In this document: positions 27,701-42,700 of the stretch, piece by piece
Layout: every line of letters begins with the position of its first letter
Position numbering within the stretch: position 1 is the stretch's first letter
Assembly: GCA_022266195.1 (NCBI GenBank)
Contig: WHVY01000001.1
Coordinates: 11,222,001 to 11,286,000, forward strand
Length of the DNA: 64,000 nucleotides
Origin: Tetranychus cinnabarinus
Taxonomy: Eukaryota > Arthropoda > Arachnida > Trombidiformes > Tetranychidae
Reading direction: 5' to 3'
The notes under the pieces: generated by a model
What the model saw: the letters and a program-made list of their open reading frames with translations, nothing else
What the model was told of the DNA's origin: nothing
Database searches by the model: none
Program-made: the position numbers and the translations under genes

Positions 27701-30700
27701 GTGAGAGATTAATTAGAAGGAAAAGACTGAATTACCATGAATCGACTCACCCTAAGTTGATCCACATGATCAACTCTGAATCAACTAAGAATTTGTTTTT
27801 CAATTTATTCATCTAATTAATCTTCTTATTGTAACAATTATTCATGGAAAAGTGAAGCTTCTGTGACGAATTTGGAAAGAAACATTTTTACGATTTTTCC
27901 TTCGATTTTGATTCGTTATGCAAATTGAAACTTTTTGATAATTTAGTTTCTCATTCTTGCTGTTGGAACATTTTAAAGTGTCAATTCAAATAACATGACT
28001 TGTCAATGATGAACAGAAAAGAGAGAAAATTCCATTTTAATAGCAATTTAGTTTATGAAGAATTGCTTTTTCTTCGTTTGGTGCCAAATCGAAGTGACAG
28101 TAAAAATTGAAAGTTGAACAATGGAAACTGATAAACATGAACTGGGAGTGAAAGCAAATTGATAACATGATAAGTGGAAAAGGAAAAACAAATAAAAAAG
28201 TTCTTTATCAACGATAGTTTATCATGTTATTCAATTGAAAATTTCAGTCATTTTTTGAATAATCAGCTAATTCAATTGGTTGGAAAAAGAAAAAAAAGTT
28301 CAGACAGAATCAACTAATCAATATAATAAAGTTAAATAAGAAAAGGTAATTTAATATTTTTTGCTCAACAAAATTTTTTCTTTCTTCAAGTTTCTTCTTT
28401 TCATCGTATTTCGTTGCCAGTGAAACTATCACAAAATGGTTATTATAAACATTATTGTTGCTCAGCAATTTTAAAAGTTGACTACAGCCAAGACGATATT
28501 CAAGTTGATATGAAACAATTGCCATTATTTGTGATCTGCTTAGAGGTAAATTTAAAGTTGCCTTTAAAGAGTCTTTTTTAGTTTGTTTTTGCAAACCTAA
28601 AAAAACATTGTTTATCGTCTTTAAAAGTGCAATTGGGAAATGAAAGTGAAAAATGAAATTGTTTTCACTTGCAATGGGTTGAATTTTTCATTTCAACTTT
28701 ACACTTTTAGTGTTATCATCATCAGTGAATACCCTTGAGCTTGAAGATTCAACATTCTCATTAGTAGGGTCTAAACAACTTGACGAAATTTGATCATTAA
28801 ATTGTGTTCATTGGAATTGCATTAAAACTTGGTTAACTAGAATCCAACAAATCTTTACATTCGACTGTTGATGAACCAAGTAAGATGCAAGTAGTGAGGG
28901 TCTTTGGGTTAAACTAAAGGCAGTCCGATTGGGTTTCTTGATGATGAAGTTGGTAAAGTTAATGATTTAACTTGAAGCGATTGATTGCGTAAATGAATCA
29001 GAATGGTTGGAGAATTGAAAACAATCGTTTGGGTTAATTAAAGAGTGAAGCATCTGAATAAATTTGATAACTGATATTAGTTTTTATTAGTTTTTGTTTA
29101 CTCTGTTAATTGACCTTCAGGGTTAAATACATATCATTAGATAAAATCAATTATTTATGCAAATAGATAACAAGTGCAAACTTCAATCAAGACTGAGGCT
29201 AAAATGTTGATGGAATCAATTCAAATTTTCGAACCGAATACATCATGTATCGTACTATCTATCAAAATATAATGTATTCTTGAAGCCTTTTGTAGCAGCT
29301 TTGAGAGTAGCTGCAACTCTACTCTCAATTTTTTTTCTCTCCAATTGTTACTGAGTGACTTTAACCAACAACACAGTGAAATCAACAATTACTAGGTCAG
29401 CCGTGAAGCGGCGTAGTCTGAGCTTGCGTCGCGATTTTTTTAAATGAACAATGGTAAATGAATATTTCGAAATAACTTTTTATTTAAAGAAAATACATAG
29501 TTATAGGTGCGGATTATGATAATAAAGCATCAACATTCATCAATTATTGTATAGATATTCAAAGCAATAGATTTACTTAGCAGCATGAGAACCTAATGCC
29601 AAAACCTTACGTGAAATTCAAACGAATTTATGCATATATTTTGATCGAAAAACCATCATATTTGACCTAGATATGCTATCAATGCGACTCTTTTCGAATG
29701 AATTTGTTAAAGATGGTAGAAATGGTTTGGAGACGATCCGGAAGTTGGTTTAAAAGTTGGTAAAAATTTCCAAAAAACACGTTGATGTTGAAAAAAACAA
29801 TGTTACTGGTTGAAAAGCCTTACTTTTAATGTTGAAATGGGGTATAAACACGGTGTTGAAGATGGTAGAAATGGTTTAAAGACGATATAATGAATAATAA
29901 AATTTGCCGCGAGTAAAGCTATATATAGCTCCAAGCCGGAAACGGAAATAATTTTTCGTATTTCCGTTGTTATCAGAAATGGAACTACTATAGTTCCATC
30001 TATATGCCGAAATTGAGATCATTCCGTTAAGTAGTTTTCTCAAAATTGTACAAAAAATTTTTTTTGGAAGCGTGCGCCTGATCTTATAGTTTGCGTTTCG
30101 CTCAGAATAACCAACTCTAATTGACTTTTTTCATTGTACCAAAGTGTTAACCCTCCTTTTTACACCAAATGTTCAACAAAATTTTCTGGCTTAATTTTTC
30201 AAAATTGAGTGTTAATTACAGTTAAATATAAACAACAAATATAGTTGAAAAAGAAAGAATGTTGGGAGAAATATCTTCAAATGAAACATCAATCAATGAC
30301 ATTGTAAAAATGAATGGAGGTGAATTTCAAGGTGACTCTCAAGGTGACAAAGAAGATGACAACTCAACGAATGAAACAATTATTGGTACTTCAACAGCTG
30401 AAGAGGAAAAGAACAAAAAAGCCAAAAACCTGACAGAATGGGCTTATAAATGGTTCATAGGAGCATCTTATAATATGAAGGAAGACAAATGGAACGGAAT
30501 AAATGCAGACGACCTCAAGAACATTGAAAAACTGAAAACAATTATTGAGAACAAAAATTTAAAGAAAAAATTAAAGATAGGTCCAGTTAGATGTAACAAT
30601 TAGGTTAGTAGAGGAATCTCATATCAAAACAATTATTGAAGAATTAAGAACAAAAAACATAGATGCAGTTTCCCTAAGCCATTTGACCCTGTAATATGGA

Positions 30701-33700
30701 TAAAGGGAATTCAACAAAATGAACCTGCATGTCATCCAGCAATATTTCTAGAAGAGATAATTATTGAGAACGGTTTCGATAAAGATGCCAAATTTGACCC
30801 GTAATTAAACAAAAAAGGATATCTGCTATACAGAATATCACAATCAATTAGAGACAGAATAATTGAATTAAGAGGTCAGGTAACATGGAGATGCAAGACA
30901 TACCAAGTATGTGACTACTTCAAAATTATTCAATGCCACCGATGCTGGCGCTTTGGCTGTCAATCATGTAATAGACAACAAGTATGTGAGTATTGTGCTC
31001 AAATGCACACAACTCAATGTGAAATCAAAACAAATCCGAACAATTATTTATGCATCAATTGTAATCAAAAGGGTCACTCAGCCAAGCCACGCAACCGCAG
31101 CTGCACCTGGTAATGATTTGATAAGTCTAACGATGCTCTGCACTTTGCATAAAAAATTGAATTCTGTTAATTCAAAGAATGAAAATGTGAATAACGCATG
31201 AAGCACTCATTTCAGAATAACGCCACTTGACCAGTGAGATTATGCAACCTTGAAAATTATTATGTGACCTTAATTTGTCCTTTTACATCGTTAGGAACGT
31301 TTCCGAAAATGACCTTGGATGTCCTTGACCTTGCAATGTGACAAATGAATATCGGCGAAATTTGTATGCAACAATCTAAGCCTTTAGTCCAATCACAGGC
31401 CAAGTAATAGACTTTTAACATCGGTAAAGATACCTGAATAGTCCTGTACTTAATCGTAATATATCAACAATTTGACCACCAAATTGCTCTCGGCAAACCT
31501 GAATTCGGCTTTTAAAACTTTCTATCACAAATCTCAATATGTCGATATTTATATGGTCAATTTCATCTTTTATCACTTGCCTTCTTCACATCATCAAGGT
31601 AACCACAAAGATAAAAATCTAATGGAATAAGATCAGGGGAATTCAGGGCAATCTATCTCCGCTCTTCGACTAATATGTCTATCATCGAAATAAAGTCACA
31701 AAAACTCTAATCAATAGTTGGTGCAATGGGAGTTTGCTCCATCCTGTTGGAACCAGAATTCACCTGGACCACCAAAGGCTCTTAATGCGGGATAGACTCT
31801 AAACCAATAAGTCTCTGGTATTCAAATTGATCAACAATGTTGATTCAGCATTAGATCGAAAGAAAAATGGTCCAATAATTCCACAAATGAAACACACCGA
31901 GTAGGGTCATTCGATGGATTTGAAGTATTTTTGTTGAAAAGAGTCGGCCCCTCTGCACACCATAACAAACAAATATAATATAAAAATTTTCGCGCTCTCA
32001 GAAAATGACCTCCAAATATCAGTCAGAGGTTAAATAACGCAATGACCTTGAATCACCTTGACCTTGAAATATGACAATTGAGTATCGCCCAAATTTCCAT
32101 AAACAAAATATCACACCTCAAGTTCACTCAGGAGCAAAGATATAGCCAATTTAAAACGGTAAAATTAGCTGAAATGCCCTGTAGGTTTATATAGCAAATT
32201 TTCTAACTTCGATCGGGTACAAAAATTAACACAACAAAAAATTCAAATCCTTTTAACTAAAGATTTTCACGTTAAAGTTCTTCTTTATGTTTTGCATCTT
32301 CATTGAATTCTTTGAGAAATGCATTTCTTTTTATATCTATTAACCTCTTCACGGCCATTATCTTATATCCATTTTTCAACATATGATAAATAACATTGAT
32401 TATTGTGACTTCAAAGTGTCTTTATTGACTCCAGTAAGCTTGTAATTGTCCAGCACTGAATTTGTCATGAAACTCGAACTTGTTGCAAAAACTTTTGGTT
32501 CTATTTTTGCATTTGAAATGAAAAATTGAAAATCTTTCCCAACTTTGACCAGAACTCAGGCATTATTACTCCCTCTTATCTTTCCGATTGATCAATCAAA
32601 TTTAATTACAATTGTCATCAATGTGTTACACAGTTTAACCTTCCCATTAAAGTGATCATTAAATACCTGGGAAAAGATCAACATTAATGAAAATTAAAGT
32701 GAATTGAAATTCATTACTTGTTCAACCTGACAATTTCAGTAAGAAGCAACAATGAAAATCGAAAAACATGGTGAAAGAAAAAAAAGAAGCGAAATGTTTG
32801 TTCTTTTCATTTATCGAAGAAAAAAATTCCGAACATTTCTCAACATTATCTACGTCTCATCATCTAATAAAGGTTATCTGTTTGTTCAACATTTGGTTGG
32901 AAACTGGGAAAACACAGGTGACATGTGATTCCCTGAAACATTCCACTTCTAGTTAACATACCTTACAGTTAGTCAACTATCAAAAGTCTAATCAAATGTT
33001 CAACAACGATTATCTAATCCGTCAATGTTTAGTTGAATCAATCAACATTTGATAAACTTGTTTCTATCGTTATTAACAAGCATTTTGTTGAGACACAAAA
33101 GTGAAAGAGTAAAATGTAAAGTTAATGGAAAAATGATGATCATGAATGAAACAATTTTTCACTGTTAATGAATCTTGAATTTAAAATTGATTGGAATCTC
33201 CAATGGAACAATTAATTTATCAAAAGTCAACTGATAACCTTTTCATGATCAATTCGTTCAATCATTTCAATTATTCAATGATAATGATGATGATGAGCAT
33301 CATTATTGTTTCACTTTATTGTTACATCAAATAAATTGTTACACCATCATCAATCTAGTTTATCTTGTTTATTTTTTTCATCTTCCTTTGCTCTTTCTTC
33401 ATCTTCTTCGTCATCATCATTCATCCAGTTTAGATTGTTTTTTTGCTCTTGTTATTGTTGTCTTTTTTGTTGTACAAAATAACGTTATCAAATGTCAGAC
33501 AATCAGTTGATTGAAATTGATTGTGTAACAGAAACGCAAAATTATAATCCTTTCCATGAAAACTGACCTTTTTTCACGAGTAATTGATAAGTATCGTTTC
33601 AGTATTTATCGTTGCTGTTTATCGATTTTTAAAGGTTCACTTTACTGTGGCCAGTGTTGGAGAAAAAATTTTGCTACAAAATTGGGCTTAGCCTTTACTT

Positions 33701-36700
33701 AATTGTTTATCAATTCATGTTATAACTTTTTGATCTCTGGTTTTCCAACCCAGATTTTCATATCAAATTTCACCCACAAAATTGGTTAACATTAAATGAA
33801 AATGGACAAAATTATGAGCAAATTGGTAAGTTGAGCAAACTGATCATTTTCAACCATTAACGAATCAAATTTCAACAATCGTATCATTACATTGTGAACA
33901 ATTTTCCTTGAATCACATTTACGCTTACAATACATTGATAACCTAATTTTCAGCTTGTTTGAACAGAAGAGTGATTATTCGATGAAAAAGCTACCGATAA
34001 CTAAAACCATCATCAAGCTCAAACACTTTATTGGGCGAAATTTTAACAGTCTATTTTTTATTGGATCATTATAAGTTCTTTGTTGGAAAGGTCATCTGCA
34101 GTCCTCCTCAAATGACCTCTGAAGTTCGTTTTTGAGAGTCACAGTTTTTTAAGCTTAGGCTGAATACTATGATGGTTGTTTAAAGTAAAAAATCTCGGAT
34201 GTCGAGACAAAGACTAAAACTTGCCCAGTGCTGATAATTACGAAGCTAGATAAATAGTGTGATACCGGAATAACCTGTTGCCTTAAGCTCGAAAAAGGTC
34301 AGGTCTAGGTTGGATATGGCCATGTCTAACATCTGTCAGAATCCTATCAGCAAGAGAAATTAGGGAAAACCAGCGAACATTGAAAATGTTTCAAACAGAT
34401 AGTAAAGGTTATGGTCAATGGCTGTTTTGTATGATTTAGATTTGTGGTCAGTAGGTCTACCTTTTCCAAGGAAAGCGTTCATGTTTGATCAATGTTCAGA
34501 AAGAAGACGACCAGCAAAACTAAACTCGAGGGATTCACATGTTCATGCCAACATGAAAGGTCATCACCATTAGACTTTCCACTAAAATAAATGTCTTTTC
34601 TCTTGACCATCATTCAACTCGACAATGATATTTGACCATTTCAATCTATCTTTTCTTCTTATCCATCTGGATGAAATTGAATTTTAAAATGTTGCTAGAC
34701 AATTACTTTCAAGGAAACTGATAGTTTGTTGAGTTTCAATTTTATTTGGTGAAACTCGAAATTTGCTCATCAAACCTTTTCTTATTACTTTCACCAAAAG
34801 TTCACCTTTGACAATAGCAAAGCCTTACGGTAAAATGATACATAAATGATACATAAATGCATCAAAAAAGGAGAAACCAGAAGGAAATAGTATCATGATG
34901 ACAGAACTAAAAAAAGATAATTCAGTTTCTTCTTCACCTTCAACATTTTCTGAGTAAAACGAGTTTCCACAATTTTTCAATTTCTAACTTTTATTATCGT
35001 CAAATTAATGTTTAATGTTTTTCTTTACGTTTAACACACCTTGACTTTTACCATATTTCTTATTGTTGAACATCTTCAGCCATCATGGTTAACATGAAAC
35101 AGTTTGTCATTCAGCCGATAAATATTGATGAGCGTGAAAACGAAATTGAATGTTTGCCGATCTTTTCGTCTTCACTCTCAGATCAAACTCAAGATTAATT
35201 GTAACACTAATCTAAATGATCCGAAATGAAATTGAAACATTTTTGCAATCCGATTAGTCATTCTGTTCAAGATTATCATGACAATTTATTCAGTTGGCTG
35301 AGCAACCAAATGATTTAACTGATTCAATTCCCAGTTTCAACTTGTAAATCAAAATGAATTTGATTTCATTTAATGAGTGAAGTTGATGAAGGACTCAAAA
35401 AAGATTGTTGCAATTTAAATTTTTAATCAATTCGGTAATGATTGAAGGTAAACGTAATTGTCAGAGGAGAGTGAGAGTGAAAAGTAAGAAGTCAGTTAAA
35501 GCTACAAAATATCACTTAGCAAGGTTAATACCTTTGCTAATCTACTTTGATCCACTTGAAACCATCTTATTTAAAGGTCCTTTGAGCTTAACCCAAACAT
35601 TTTGTCATTTATTCAGTTTGAGTTGAGTTGAGCAATGTAATCATTATGACACAATCCAAGCAGCTATTCAATTTTAATACCGATTTGTGTCAGCTTTTGT
35701 TTTCTCAAACTTTCTCGTCTTTGCATTCGAAACCAACATCAATTGTTAAAACGCAAGCTTTCGTGAAATCATGAAAAAGCTATTCTCTTTGTTAGTCGAA
35801 TCTCAGCGCATTTCTTCTCAGGGAAATGATTTTCAGGGAATTTCGGTCAATCATTGAGAAAAGCAGATTCAGGATAAATTGGATCTTTAATGCAAGTTCA
35901 AGATGCAAAGTTCTGACTAAATTATTTGGCGAATGAACGATAGAAGTTTCAGTTTAAAATCTATCCAAATGTAATCAATAATTGAGAATAAGATTTAAGA
36001 AATTTTTGAAGTTTTTCAATTTATCCATGTCAATGTCGAGTGAATTTTCCCAAAATTGATCCTCGAACGATTGTGGGATGAAACTGCTGAAAATGTTTAT
36101 CAAAAATCAGTTTTGATAACTTTTTAAAAGCAATTCATACTTTGCATGAATAACCATCCAAATGTTCCTCAAAACTGAAACCCTGAAACGTTACTCGAAG
36201 CAAGAAAAAAAGGAAATTTAAATGTCAACAATCATCATTGAAGTTAGCTTCACTTTTGCAAAATTTTAAGTGCATTTCCAATGAGAACAAAAAAACTAAA
36301 AAAACCTAAAAAAAGACTAAAACTTTCACCCAAAGTTTCATTTTTCACGACTCAATGTGAATAGATCATTTATATTGCTGTCTTTATCTCGAAAATTCAG
36401 GTCACTTGTGCCTTTGATTCGTTGAAAGCAATTTTTGCATTTGAAGAGGCAAACAGTTGCGAAAACAATTTCATGGTTCAATGTGAATTTGAATCATTTT
36501 GAAAATTGTCTTTCAACAAAAATCTTTATCTAAAATCTTTTACAAGAATGGTTAAGATGAGAGGAGGAAGGAAGGTTAAGATGGAATGAAAAAAAGACGG
36601 AGAAAAAAGTGATTTTTAATGATTCAAATGATTATTTTATGCTCTTTCCAGTCCATTCCTGTCAACAATTCAATTCACCTCGGACCATTAGATGGTAAAA

Positions 36701-39700
36701 AGAAAAGGTTAAACTTTTCTCTTTCATCTTCATCTTTATCCATCTCTTGTTCATCATTACTTACACCAAGGGAATAGCTGAATATGATTCAGTTTGGTTT
36801 AAAGGAAAGATGCAGATAATAAATGACACAACCAATCAAATTATTGCATTCATTTGATAATCTATTTTTTCCTCGTTCTAATCATTACCAACATTCATTA
36901 ATATACAGAATTGTCATCAGTTTATCATCTGAATGAACAAACGAAAAGATGGAAAAAAAGTAAAAACAAAACTTTTTCCTTTCTGTCATTTCCATGTTAA
37001 ACTGAACACACTTAAGTCTACAATTAAAGTATTCATTTACAAGTTCGTACTTTTTACCTTTTTTCATGAATTTTCATATTCCATGTAAAATGCCTTCAAA
37101 CCTTCCATGAACTTTCAAACTTTTTTTCTCGCAATTTTTTCCTCTCAAAAGTTACAATTTAATCTCTTGTGATTTAACCATATTTTTTCATCAACAAAAG
37201 TCGACTGGCAATAATGCAATTTATGTTTGCCTTGTTTTGTTTCATTTTTATTTCGTTTCGCTCAAAGTTTTTTTTGTTGCTCCACATCAAACAAAAGTTC
37301 AATCACATTAGCTGATAATTTCAATTCTCATTGATTCAACTCTCAGAGGATGAGAGAGGAAATATTGTGACATGAAAGGCAAAAGTAAACGGAAATTTGC
37401 AATAAAAGTGAGACCAACAGATAACGGTTTCGAATCATGTTATTTGGTTAGTTTACTTTTCATGATGAAACATTGACACGTACAGAAATGAAATTATTTT
37501 TTCAGGTTTTCCAATCAACTTTAATCTCCTGCAAATCTTGCAACTTTTTCCCATGAAAACGACTTTAAAGTTTACCAAAAGTTTAATCTTGCAATTTGAT
37601 TAGCAAATGTACAAAAGCTTGTTCAACGCAACTGTAAACAAAAAACTGGAATCTGATTCAAAACCAACTTTGGTAAACTTTGAATTAAAAGAATTCAATT
37701 GAAGAGAAGAAAAAGTAATGAAAATATTGTTTCTTTTGTTCGAAAATTGAACATGAAAAAAAAGATTGTTCAGTTCGAAAGGTAAACACAATGAAAATGA
37801 ACAAAGCTAATATTAGGTAAAGTTGGTGAAGAATGAGAGTGAAAAAATACTTTATTGATTAACCTTTTTTCATGACAAGTCTTTTTTCCCTCTCAAATGA
37901 TTATTGGTTGATCAAAAACAAGAGCAAATGATTAAAATATTTTCCAACTTTCAAATGGAAAGAAAGATTTAAGGGAACAAAAAAAGAGTTTGTTTTCTGG
38001 TAAAAGAAGAAAATGATTTTCTCTTTTCCTCTATTTACCCCTTTACTCATTTGTCTCTTTTTTTACACCGAGAAACAGGTAAACCTGAAAACTGTATGAA
38101 CAAGGAAAGCATTAAAATTCAAAGCAGATAAATTTTCCAGCAAACCTTTCTTTACCCATGAGATATCAAATTGTTGATGAATCAAAATAAATTTCAACTC
38201 GAATAATAACAAAAGTTTAAAGTTTTTTTCTCCCAACTTGGTGAAACTCCATGAAAAGTAGAAGCTAATAATTTCTCAATGAAAATTGTGCTCTAACTGG
38301 GAGTTGGAAATTTTTCTTTATCCAATTTAATCGTATCAATATGTTACCAGTATCAATGGTTCAAGTGAAGTTCACTTTTTTCGCCAAATTAATTTGATTA
38401 ACTTAACCATCTTGAAGTTAAATTATCCAAGGCTTGATGTATGAACGTGTCAAAATCAGCAAAGGTTTCAAATAAAATTTTGCTCAAAAGTTCAAGTCTA
38501 ACCTGGAAAACTTTGCTGCAACTTGGAGTTAACATTGAAAGCCTTTTAATAAGCAAATTGTCACATCTCTCAACGAGTAAACTCTGTTACCTTCGAGTGA
38601 CTCTGATGCATGAAGATGAGCTCATTGAGGTTAACTGATCAATCGTTAGAGGCTTTTGAGTGCGACTTTGAAGATTGATTTTCAGAGAATGTTTTTGGTC
38701 TGGAAAATTTTGAACATCGAAAGTCTTTTAATGAGAGAATTGTCACTTTTTTGCTTTTAGCCAATCGTCAATCGTTTCTAGTGGTTGCTGAGTGCGAATT
38801 GAAGATTGATCTTCAGAGCATTTTATCATGTTGGGATGCTTATCCAATCCGAGTTTTGAAACTTTAAATGATGAAAATGTCAAGTTGCTTGATCGACTTA
38901 TGCTCTTGAAATGGTTTCATTTACTGGGAGTGAAAAAACTCCCAGTCACAGATTAAGTTGATGAGAATATGATTGCTCAGTTTTTTGATGGAAAAAATTG
39001 AATGAGAAAAGAAAGTTCTATCATTGATTGAGAGGAGCAATAATGATGAAGTGAATGTCATGGTATGAAACAATTCATCATATTTTGATGCTTTTGTTGA
39101 GATAATTTTCTTTCATCATGATATTCAATATGATAGTCAATTAGATGTGAGATTTTGATGCATTCTTGTTCAGAGACAAATCAGTTTATAATCATTATTG
39201 AAATTGTTTGCATCAACTAAATTGATCATTTTATTCATATTCAACTCGACTAATGAGTTTATCATTGCAATTTATTACAACCAAAGTTCATTGCATTTAT
39301 TGCCCTAAACTGAGTTTTTGAAATTCTATGTGAATTTTTTGTAACATTAAATGAATTTTTTTATCTTTTATTAGAGTTGATTTGGTGTTTAATCAGGGAA
39401 TGATAAACTTTTTACTCTTCTTTTTTTTCTCGTAAAATTTGACTTTTCATGCAATATCATCATTTACTTAGCAATAATTGAATAACTGGCTTCAACTTAT
39501 ATCTAAATTTTGTATTTACTCTACTATTTACTCGATTCACTGAGAAAAAGTAAATTGAATTTGAAATGCTTTTTATAAGTTCAACTTTGCACTTTTCACA
39601 CAAAGCAACTGATGAATAATTAATTTGATTTTGTATTGGCCGGAGTTTTGTACTTGTTTGCAAATGTTTCATTAATTGTGTATTTTATCATTCAAGGTTA

Positions 39701-42700
39701 CTATTGTTTGCTTTTCAAATTTTGAATACAGATAATCATTGATTGGAGACTTTTCTCAACATTTCCCTCAACTCAGTTTTTCGTCAACTTATTGTAATCA
39801 TGCTTTTTATTGTGATGATTCGTTAAGTTTCAGTTATTCTACAATTTTGCCTCACTTTTTCTGCGTACATGAATTATGCATATCTACGAATGAATAGATT
39901 CAGATTATCCACAATTCACTTGGTTAACTACAAATATCGGAAATAAATATTATAATTGACTTTTTTTGAGAGATACGCGCGTTAGTAGTTACTGTAGTTA
40001 GGGTTGAGCTTCAGTAGTGAGCGTGGCGTACATAAACGCGATTGAAACAATGTAACGAATCAGTCAAGACAAGGTGTCAAGAAGTTCCATTCTTACTTGT
40101 CTTCGACTATCTCGTCTCTGTCTTCGTCTATCGGCAGTTCATTTTTCGAAAAATAGCCTCAATTGGAATTTCAATTGAATTAATGAATGAATATAAGTCT
40201 GTCTGAGTAAACAGCAGATTTTCTTTAATCTTAAACCATAGAACATGAATTATTAGGAATACATTGAGCGAGTCCACTTAGATAAACCCTGATACTTTAA
40301 CTAGTAATCTGCGATTAACCTGGACATAAGCATGACTCATTGTTCAATATCTTCAATTTTTGCCATTACTTGGTGGACTTTTTCTCGTTTGGACTTAACA
40401 AATTGAGATTTTTATCTGTCCAATACACATTTGTATTCACATTGAACGAAAAGGCTAAAGTGAATGTCTACACACCATGGAAAGATACCCTTCATTACCA
40501 TTAATCTGATTCATTTAATTACATCTTTTGCTTCTCTGATTTACACTTATGTTCACTTTCTCACTCCGATAACTTTTCCTTTCCAACTTTATCATCTCTC
40601 ATCATTCCCATTCCCAGTCTCTTCTTGCTTCTCATTTTCTTTTTATTACTTTTCTCATTTCAACTTTGATTCCATGCGAAATGAACAAAACTCATTTACT
40701 CCATTTCGCTACCTCTTTTCACATTCACAAGATAATACATTATCTTACAAGATACACCATGTTTGCATGTCTAAGTGCTATAAATTCAATTTGATTCAAA
40801 TTTGACTCCCAGTTTAATGCTGAACTTTAACCAATAACCTGAAACAAGAGCAAATACCAGAGTAAATGAATGTAAAAAAAGCAACATTGATCAACACAAT
40901 TTCAAGCCAAACGGAATAAAAATTTAATCATCTTTTCTCATCTCAAGTTTACTAAACTGAATCAACAAACCATGGAAAATTATTTTTCATCAATTCTAAT
41001 AAAAAGCTGAGGAAAAAGGAATCTAAAACAATGAGAAGAAACGAAATGAGAAACGATAAATTAACTTTAATATGAAAAAAGGGCGAAGAAAAAAATGTTT
41101 CAAATGGTTTATTTATCGAATCAAATGGTTGATTATTTGTTGATTAAATTAATCAATGTCAACCAGTTAATAGATGGTAAACAATTAGGTTAACCCTTTT
41201 CGTTTCTTATTCAACTTTGTTTTCCGTTCACTTGAACGATTAATGAAATTGAAGGAGAATGAAAGTGAACATTGAGAAAATGGAAAAAATAATTTTCTTT
41301 AATGGATCAAAAATATTATTTTCTCACAATGAACAACCATGAAATCAATGATTCCAAGCGAGTCAAGTATTGCTCGATATATTGCATGATGATGGAGATT
41401 AGCATGATTATGAATGGCATATCATGAGAGAAGAAGGAGAAAAAAAGTAAATGAAAAGATTTCAATTGATAGACTTGCTGTTGATATTCACAGTGTTACT
41501 CTCAAAGGATTACAATTTCTTGCGTCTTGAAATGAATAAAGGTTAACAAATCAGTTCATATTACGGATGAAATAACGTAAAGAATTCAAAATTATTCCAT
41601 TTCATGTTACGTTCATTTTTTTCTTTCAAACAATATTTCTCTTTCATATGTGCCAGGAGAAGAGTAAAGGATGGGAAAAAATGTTCAGGAAATGAGAAAA
41701 GCAGATGAAAATAAGAAGTTTTCTTTTCGAGTTTACACTTTGTTCGTATTCTTTTCATGATGCTCAACTTTATGATATTGTTCTTTATGCTACACTTTTT
41801 CATGTATGAAAGAGAAGGAGAAAGAAAGAAAAAAAAGTGTTATTTTTTTCTTCATTGAATAATAGTGATGAAAGAAAAAGAAGAGGACAGAAAATGGAAT
41901 CACAAATGTTGAACTTGAAATGAATTACGTTAAGTACCATGATGAATGCTATAGTTATTTACCAAAACCTACTGTTTGAATCAATTTGTCACTTGGCTGT
42001 CTTTGAGTTAACAGTGTGTAATAACATGAATACAGTTCAGTTACAAAAGAGTGAGAAGGAACAGGAAGAACAGAAAAAGTTGATTATTTTAGTTTCGAGA
42101 TTGAAACAAGGTTCGAACTTCGATTTGATTTATAATTTTAAGCATTAGAATGAGATTCACATGATGAACGATTTGTGAAGCTCAGTTTGAAATTGCATTT
42201 TGATCAACAAATGCTGCCTTTTTTCATGCTTCAAATGTGAATTGGATAATGTGATAATCATCGCTAGGCGAGTCTTGATGAGTTTAAGCATCGAAATGAC
42301 GGTGACTTCTTCGGTGTCGAATTCGCAAACAACTTTTGAATGATTTTCGTTCATCATTTTCTTATCAACTTTTCAAGTCTCAATTCATTTGAATCTATCT
42401 GCTGATAAATTTAGCCATTGACCAAAATTGAAGAAATAAAAAATTGAATTTTTCTGAGGAAGCTTACGTTTTTTGGAAACTTTTCATATACTTTTTCAGG
42501 CGAAATATTGATTTCGATTTTTTTCTCTCTTCTCATTGGCATGAAAATTGATTGTGCGATAAGTTTATTTGAACTTTGCAGTAAACAAGAATAAAATAAC
42601 AATTTCCGCCAAGAATTGCCATGAATATATAACTAGAAGATTGGTGAAATGATGGTGAGAAAAAAAGTGAAAACCTTGATATTAATACTAAACCTTAATA

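Noticed and set aside
39925..40000. TAACTACA near 39925 and TGTAGTTA near 39993 as element ends
   Set aside because: Only 8 bp match at short distance, with no target duplication; likely chance.
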